From the NCBI GenBank assembly GCA_003599475.1, contig QZKK01000164.1, forward strand, positions 1 to 45,932: a DNA stretch of 45,932 bases. Direction: 5' to 3'. Shown here in pieces: positions 42,212 through 45,932 of the stretch. Made by a program: the position numbers and the translations under genes. The notes under the pieces are model-generated. The model made no database searches and was not told the DNA's origin. It saw only the letters and a list, made by a program, of their open reading frames with translations. Each line of letters opens with the position of its first letter. Position 1 is the stretch's first letter. The DNA is from Desulfobacteraceae bacterium (GTDB lineage Bacteria > Desulfobacterota > Desulfobacteria > Desulfobacterales > SURF-15).

Positions 42212-43114
42212 ATGTCGAGCTTAGCGATTGCGGTGTCAAAAAGAGCCGATTTCAACAGATTTTTTTTGAGCCTGAAGGCGCCGGTGATCAATTTCTTCCT
42301 GATTGCTGCAGGAAGTGTGATATTTTCAGCCGGAATGAACGGGATTCTGGTCCCCCAGCAATTCATCAGCGGCGGGGTTACCGGGCTCGCCATGCTGATT
42401 CATTATATGCTGCCCTCCGCCGGCGTCGGTATCGCTTATTTCCTTTTGAATCTGCCGCTTGCCGCACTCGGATGGAGGCACATCAGCCGACGATTCATGG
42501 TGTATACGCTTTTTGGAATCGTCGTTTTTTCATTGTGTGCAGACGCCATCCATTTTGAAATGCCGGATATCCAGGACCCGATTCTTGCCGCTCTTTTCGC
42601 CGGCGTCGTATGCGGAATCGGTGGAGGACTCATTCTGAGATCCATGGGTTCTGCAGGCGGCTTCGATATCCTTGCCATTTACGTAAACAAGCAATTCGGC
42701 TTCCGTGTCGGTATGGTGGGCTTTTTGGCCAATGCCGCCGTACTGGGGATCGGGGCGATGGTATACGATATCCAGTTGACCCTCTATTCGGTGATTTTCT
42801 TTTTTACCTGCAGCAAAGTTGTCGATCAGATTTTGACCGGGTTCAACACCAGAAAGTCGCTGATCGTCATTTCCGATTGTTCCGAGGGCATCGCAGCGGC
42901 GATCATGCAACGGCACAATCGCGGCGTGACTTATCTGAAAGGGATGGGAGCCTACGGCAAAAAGGAAAAGAATGTCATCTTCACCATCACCGGCCTGGTC
43001 GAGCTCCCCAAACTGAAGGAGACGATCTTCGCCCTCGATCCGGATGCATTCGTAGTGGTCAACGATACCCTGGAAGTTTTCGGGAAAAGACATGGGAAAT
43101 GCAAGGTCTATTGA
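42212..43114 (+). CDS. YitT-family membrane protein
   Basis: A 300-residue protein. Residues 20-190 hold five to six hydrophobic helices (NFFLIAAGSVIFSAGMNGIL; ISGGVTGLAMLIHYML; GIAYFLLNLPLAALGW; FAGVVCGIGGGLILRSMGSA). The C-terminal cytoplasmic DUF2179 domain (VVDQILTGFNTRKSLIVISD; MQRHNRGVTYLKGMGAYGKK; IFALDPDAFVVVNDTLEV) follows. This is the common DUF161-DUF2179 layout. Function is unknown. ATG 42212; 36 bases after the zinc-ribbon gene. Confidence 0.92.
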   Translation: MSSLAIAVSKRADFNRFFLSLKAPVINFFLIAAGSVIFSAGMNGILVPQQFISGGVTGLAMLIHYMLPSAGVGIAYFLLNLPLAALGWRHISRRFMVYTLFGIVVFSLCADAIHFEMPDIQDPILAALFAGVVCGIGGGLILRSMGSAGGFDILAIYVNKQFGFRVGMVGFLANAAVLGIGAMVYDIQLTLYSVIFFFTCSKVVDQILTGFNTRKSLIVISDCSEGIAAAIMQRHNRGVTYLKGMGAYGKKEKNVIFTITGLVELPKLKETIFALDPDAFVVVNDTLEVFGKRHGKCKVY

Positions 43115-43196
43115 GCCCAAATCGCAACCCGCTGAATGGCTTCATGAGAAAAACGTCAATTGACTGCGAGACCTTTAACCCACTTTCGAGGAGCCT

Positions 43197-43556
43197 ATGA
43201 AAGCTGAAGACATCCGATACTTTGAAACGCTGCTGAAAAGCTGGCTCAAGGAGTTGACGAGCAGTGCCGACAACACCGTCGTAGACCTGATATCGACCCG
43301 CGACATATCCTCCGATCCCGTCGATCAGGCATCCTTCGATATGGATCGAAACTATACCCTCAGACTCAGAGATCGTGAACATCATTTGATTCGGAAGATC
43401 CGGCAGGCAATCGAAAACATCGAAAACGGCACGTACGGAATTTGCGAGATGTGCGGCGAAGACATATCGATCGGACGGCTCAAGGCCCGGCCGGTTGCAA
43501 CTTACTGCATCGATTGCAAAAGAAAAGTCGAATCGATGGAAAAAATGGTCGGATAA
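43197..43556 (+). CDS. dksA: DksA/TraR-family RNA-polymerase-binding zinc-finger protein
   Basis: A 119-residue transcription factor. The long helical hairpin carries the tip motif DPVDQASFD (Asp-x-x-Asp-x-Ala) that reaches into the polymerase secondary channel. RLRDREHHLIRKIRQAIENI then ENGTYGICEMCGEDI follows, with a Cys4 zinc finger (CEMC ... CIDC). It modulates initiation, often with ppGpp. ATG 43197 has GAGGAG upstream. It may be transcribed from the sigma-54 promoter together with the two genes before it. Confidence 0.93.
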   Translation: MKAEDIRYFETLLKSWLKELTSSADNTVVDLISTRDISSDPVDQASFDMDRNYTLRLRDREHHLIRKIRQAIENIENGTYGICEMCGEDISIGRLKARPVATYCIDCKRKVESMEKMVG

Positions 43557-43620
43557 GGTTGAGTGGACGTCGAATCCCGCCGCAGCGGAAATGAAAGGAA
43601 CAAGATCATTTTATTAGATT

Positions 43621-43653
43621 TGTAGGTTGGGTGAGTGTAAACGAACCCAACAC
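43621..43653. repeat. dispersed palindromic repeat of the TAGGTTGGGT...ACCCAAC type
   Basis: TGTAGGTTGGGTGAG followed by TGTAAACGAACCCAACACG contains TTGGGT/ACCCAA arms. This motif is familiar as a short dispersed hairpin element in many unrelated bacterial genomes. It lies in the dksA-hflX gap and shows no heptad structure. Confidence 0.65.
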
Positions 43654-43679
43654 GAGTTCTGAACACTTTCCGTTTCTGC

Positions 43680-43708
43680 TTGCAGCTTCGATTCAGAGGT
43701 ATTATATT
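43680..43708 (+). promoter_or_regulatory. probable sigma-70 promoter of hflX
   Basis: -10 box TATATT (43703-43708) within the AT-rich stretch ATTATATTATC, with a poor -35 TTGCAG (43680-43685) at 17-base spacing. The predicted start is near 43715, about 40 bases before the hflX initiation region. Confidence 0.5.
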
Positions 43709-43753
43709 ATCGATGTATTTCAATCCGTTTGAAAGCGACAGGAGGATATTTAG

Positions 43754-45511
43754 ATCAGCAAATTCTATGGCAACACCACCGGTTTGAAGAGCCAATTTCG
43801 AAGCCGAATCGAAAGTCTCATCAGACGCAAAGTTTCCCCCGATGAAATCATCTCCCCCGATCTTGCGCGCGACCTTGCCCACCTTTCCTATGAAGCCGGC
43901 CGTCAATTAGGCCTGCTCATCGGCCGGGATGGGAAGATCACGTCGGTTCTGATCGGAGATCCCAAAAGCATCTTTATCGAAGAGCTTCCCAAAAACCGCC
44001 GCGGGCGGGCCCGGCTGCGAGGTTTACGCCTGATCCACACCCATCTGCACGGAGAGAGCATCACTCAGGACGACCTGATGGATCTCGTGTTTCTGAGGCT
44101 GGACGCAGTGGTTGCGGTGCACGTGGATGCGCACGGAGGGGCGACCACGATGGAAATCGCACACATCCTGCCCAACAGTGAAAACGGTCAATCCGGGTGG
44201 GAAATACTTCCTCCCGTCCCGTGCCACAGACCGGAGGTGGATTTTCTGGCCCTGGTCCAATCCATCGAAGACGAGCTCGAAAGGAACCGGTCCGCCCGCG
44301 AAGCCGAACAGCGGCAGGACCGGGCGATTGCCGTGAGCATCGCCACCTCCGACCGGCAGAGCACGGAGGAATCGCTCGACGAGCTGACCGAGCTGGCTCT
44401 GACCAGCGGAATCGCAGTTCTGGACAGGATCATTCAGCGTCCGCGGCAGGTAAACCCCAGAACCCTGATCGGAAAGGGAAAGCTGGGCGAGATCATCCTC
44501 CGTGCGTTGCAGCTAGGGGTGGACCTCCTGATTTTCGACCGGGAGCTCAATCCCTCTCAAGTCCGCGCCCTGACCGATATGACGGAGCTCCGGGTAATCG
44601 ATCGCACCCAGTTGATTCTGGACATCTTCGCCCAGCGGGCACAAAGCCGGGAGGGAAAAATCCAGGTCGAGATGGCGCAGTTGAAGTATCTGCTCCCGCG
44701 ATTGGGTGTAAAAGACGATGCCCTGTCCCGCCTGACCGGCGGTATCGGCGCCAGGGGCCCCGGAGAAACCAAGCTTGAAATCAACCGCAGACGGATCAAA
44801 GATCGGATCTCGCATCTGGACCGCCAGCTTGAAAACGTCCGCAAAAGCCGCCAGCAGAAGAGATCTCTTCGAATGCGGAAATCTTTGCCCATCATCTCCA
44901 TCGTGGGGTATACCAATGCCGGAAAATCCACGCTGCTCAATACGATGACCAACAGCAATGTTTTTGTAGAGAGCCAGTTGTTTGCTACCCTCGATCCTTC
45001 CAGCAGGCGTCTGCGCTTCCCCCGCGACCTTGAAGTCATCATCACCGACACGGTCGGTTTCGTAAAGGATCTTCCCAAGGATTTGATGGACGCTTTCGCA
45101 GCGACTCTGGAAGAGCTTCAGGATGCGGATCTTCTGCTGCACGTGATCGATGCCGCCAATCCGCAGTTTGAAGAACAGATCGAAGCGGTTCAGCGCATTC
45201 TTACACAGCTCGACCTCAATGAAAAACCGATCATTCCGGTATTCAACAAGATCGATATCGCCGATGCGCAATTCGTTTCAAACAGCATCAAAAGGTACGG
45301 AGGGGTGGGCATATCCGCACTCTCGACAAAGACTCTCGGGCCTCTGATCGGAATGATGGAAAATTGCGTTCAGAGCCTTTTAGGGGCCTCTGCCGTGCCA
45401 TCGGAAACTTCCCGGGCTACCACACCCTGCACAAAAGGCCTTTCAGATAATGCCCTTCCGGAAATTGCAGGCAGACCGGATGATCGGCAGATTGATCGAG
45501 GCGCCGGATGA
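43754..45511 (+). CDS. hflX: ribosome-associated GTPase HflX
   Basis: About 585 residues. A GTPase that binds the 50S subunit and splits or rescues stalled ribosomes. The N-terminal part is extended compared with the usual ~430 residues. The HflX domain proper has QVNPRTLIGKGKLGEI, LKYLLPRLGVKDDALSRLTG and GARGPGETKLEINRRRI. The G domain has GYTNAGKST, DTVGFVKDLP and FNKIDIA. Codons before the first TTG (43784) read ISKFYGNTTGLK, the conserved HflX start (xLYGNTxGLK). The codon at 43754 is ATC, preceded by TAG, with GGAGG eight bases upstream. So initiation at ATC, or an ATG misread or mutated, is inferred. The last 95 bases overlap the convergent methyltransferase gene. Confidence 0.9.
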   Translation: MSKFYGNTTGLKSQFRSRIESLIRRKVSPDEIISPDLARDLAHLSYEAGRQLGLLIGRDGKITSVLIGDPKSIFIEELPKNRRGRARLRGLRLIHTHLHGESITQDDLMDLVFLRLDAVVAVHVDAHGGATTMEIAHILPNSENGQSGWEILPPVPCHRPEVDFLALVQSIEDELERNRSAREAEQRQDRAIAVSIATSDRQSTEESLDELTELALTSGIAVLDRIIQRPRQVNPRTLIGKGKLGEIILRALQLGVDLLIFDRELNPSQVRALTDMTELRVIDRTQLILDIFAQRAQSREGKIQVEMAQLKYLLPRLGVKDDALSRLTGGIGARGPGETKLEINRRRIKDRISHLDRQLENVRKSRQQKRSLRMRKSLPIISIVGYTNAGKSTLLNTMTNSNVFVESQLFATLDPSSRRLRFPRDLEVIITDTVGFVKDLPKDLMDAFAATLEELQDADLLLHVIDAANPQFEEQIEAVQRILTQLDLNEKPIIPVFNKIDIADAQFVSNSIKRYGGVGISALSTKTLGPLIGMMENCVQSLLGASAVPSETSRATTPCTKGLSDNALPEIAGRPDDRQIDRGAG

Positions 45512-45932
45512 TCTGGGCCTGACGGCCGGCATCCATGGCGGCATCGAAAACGATCTTCTGAAAAAGGGCAGGTTCGATGTGTCCGGAGCAGGAGAAGGTA
45601 AGGAGAACACCGCCCGGCTTGAGCAGTTTGAGCGCAAGAAGGTTGATGTCCTTGTATCCGCGGGCGGCCTTTTTCACCTGCCGTGCGGATTGAGCAAACT
45701 TCGGGGGGTCGAGGATCACCATATCGAATTTTCGGGAAGCGTCCCGGTACGTTCGCAGGAGCTCAAATACGTCTCCCTGGATGTTTTCGGTCGATTCCGG
45801 ATCCCACCCGTTGATTTTCATATTCTCCTCGAGAAGATCCAGCGAAGCCCTTGAAATTTCGATATTGGTGATCTTGGCCGCACCTCCCTTCTTTGCGTAG
45901 AGACCGAATCCGCCGGTGTAGGCAAAGCAGAG
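45417..45932 (-). CDS. class I rRNA methyltransferase (RlmI-like), C-terminal part
   Basis: The last 171 residues of an AdoMet-dependent RNA methyltransferase of the RlmI/RlmK group (m5C or m7G in 23S rRNA). The AdoMet-binding strand appears as CFAYTGGFGLYAKKGG at the window edge, then ITNIEISRASLDLLEENM. The catalytic-loop motif is FDMVILDPPKFAQSARQ, followed by LLKPGGVLLTFSCSGHI and DHPVCLQFPEGHYLKGLL. The N-terminal PUA domain lies outside. The gene is convergent with hflX and overlaps it by 95 bases. Confidence 0.9.
   Translation of the reverse strand, partial: LCFAYTGGFGLYAKKGGAAKITNIEISRASLDLLEENMKINGWDPESTENIQGDVFELLRTYRDASRKFDMVILDPPKFAQSARQVKKAARGYKDINLLALKLLKPGGVLLTFSCSGHIEPALFQKIVFDAAMDAGRQAQIIRRLDQSADHPVCLQFPEGHYLKGLLCRVW

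Overview
The window looks like chromosomal DNA of an anaerobic Desulfobacterota-type (delta-proteobacterial) organism. GC content is moderately high by eye. It carries a complete methylmalonyl-CoA (propionate) module with a biotin-dependent carboxyltransferase and no biotin carboxylase. It also has an MttB-type corrinoid methyltransferase pair, a TRAP transporter, CoA-acylating aldehyde chemistry and a selenoprotein gene. This taxonomic call is an inference from gene content; no rRNA or tRNA gene was found.

Region 1 (1-13 kb, minus strand) is a catabolic island. Reading in the direction of transcription it holds two overlapping, divergent citrate-synthase-fold proteins, a SauS-like CoA-acylating aldehyde dehydrogenase, and a HAD hydrolase. 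Next come a phosphonoacetate hydrolase (PhnA) with its complete two-metal site, a protein translationally coupled to it that ends in a Janus/Ocnus (phosphohistidine phosphatase-like) domain, and a LysR regulator. A wrecked phosphodiesterase, a zinc alcohol dehydrogenase, a frameshifted phosphonatase-like HAD enzyme, a TIM-barrel isomerase and the start of a peptide-type ABC importer follow. PhnA and the phosphonatase-like enzyme together suggest use of an organophosphonate or a similar compound. The citrate-synthase-like pair has no assigned role.

Region 2 (13-19.2 kb) holds tesA-ybbA-ybbP, an MFS transporter with a textbook sigma-70 promoter, and a gene that standard calling misses: an AhpD-like selenoprotein (Cys-x-x-Sec with an in-frame TGA and a bacterial SECIS hairpin). 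It has replaced most of the PIN toxin of a VapBC-type pair.

Region 3 (19.3-33.3 kb, minus strand) is the propionate/methylmalonyl-CoA block: aminotransferase, epimerase, mutase, MeaB, carboxyltransferase 12S, a small protein, a 5S-biotinyl fusion, and SucC/SucD. Upstream lie a NifU-domain protein and the DUF2065-queA-tgt tRNA-queuosine operon.

Region 4 (33.4-39.9 kb) is a corrinoid protein, an MttB-superfamily methyltransferase without pyrrolysine and an old-yellow-enzyme-type flavoprotein, convergent with a DctPQM TRAP importer. This is a plausible uptake and demethylation route for an unknown methylated amine or betaine. Region 5 (40.1 kb to the end) holds a DUF1624 membrane protein that is probably leaderless, an SDR, a zinc-ribbon protein behind a strong sigma-54 motif, YitT, a DksA-like protein, HflX with an apparent AUC start, and the 3' part of an RlmI-like rRNA methyltransferase.

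Across the window, at least eleven intergenic arrays share a 7-bp period (sometimes 9) although their unit sequences differ. Most begin within a few bases of a stop codon, and several are arranged as inverted arms that could fold into long hairpins. Together with the selenoprotein and the phosphonate/citrate-synthase-like island, these are the main points of interest.
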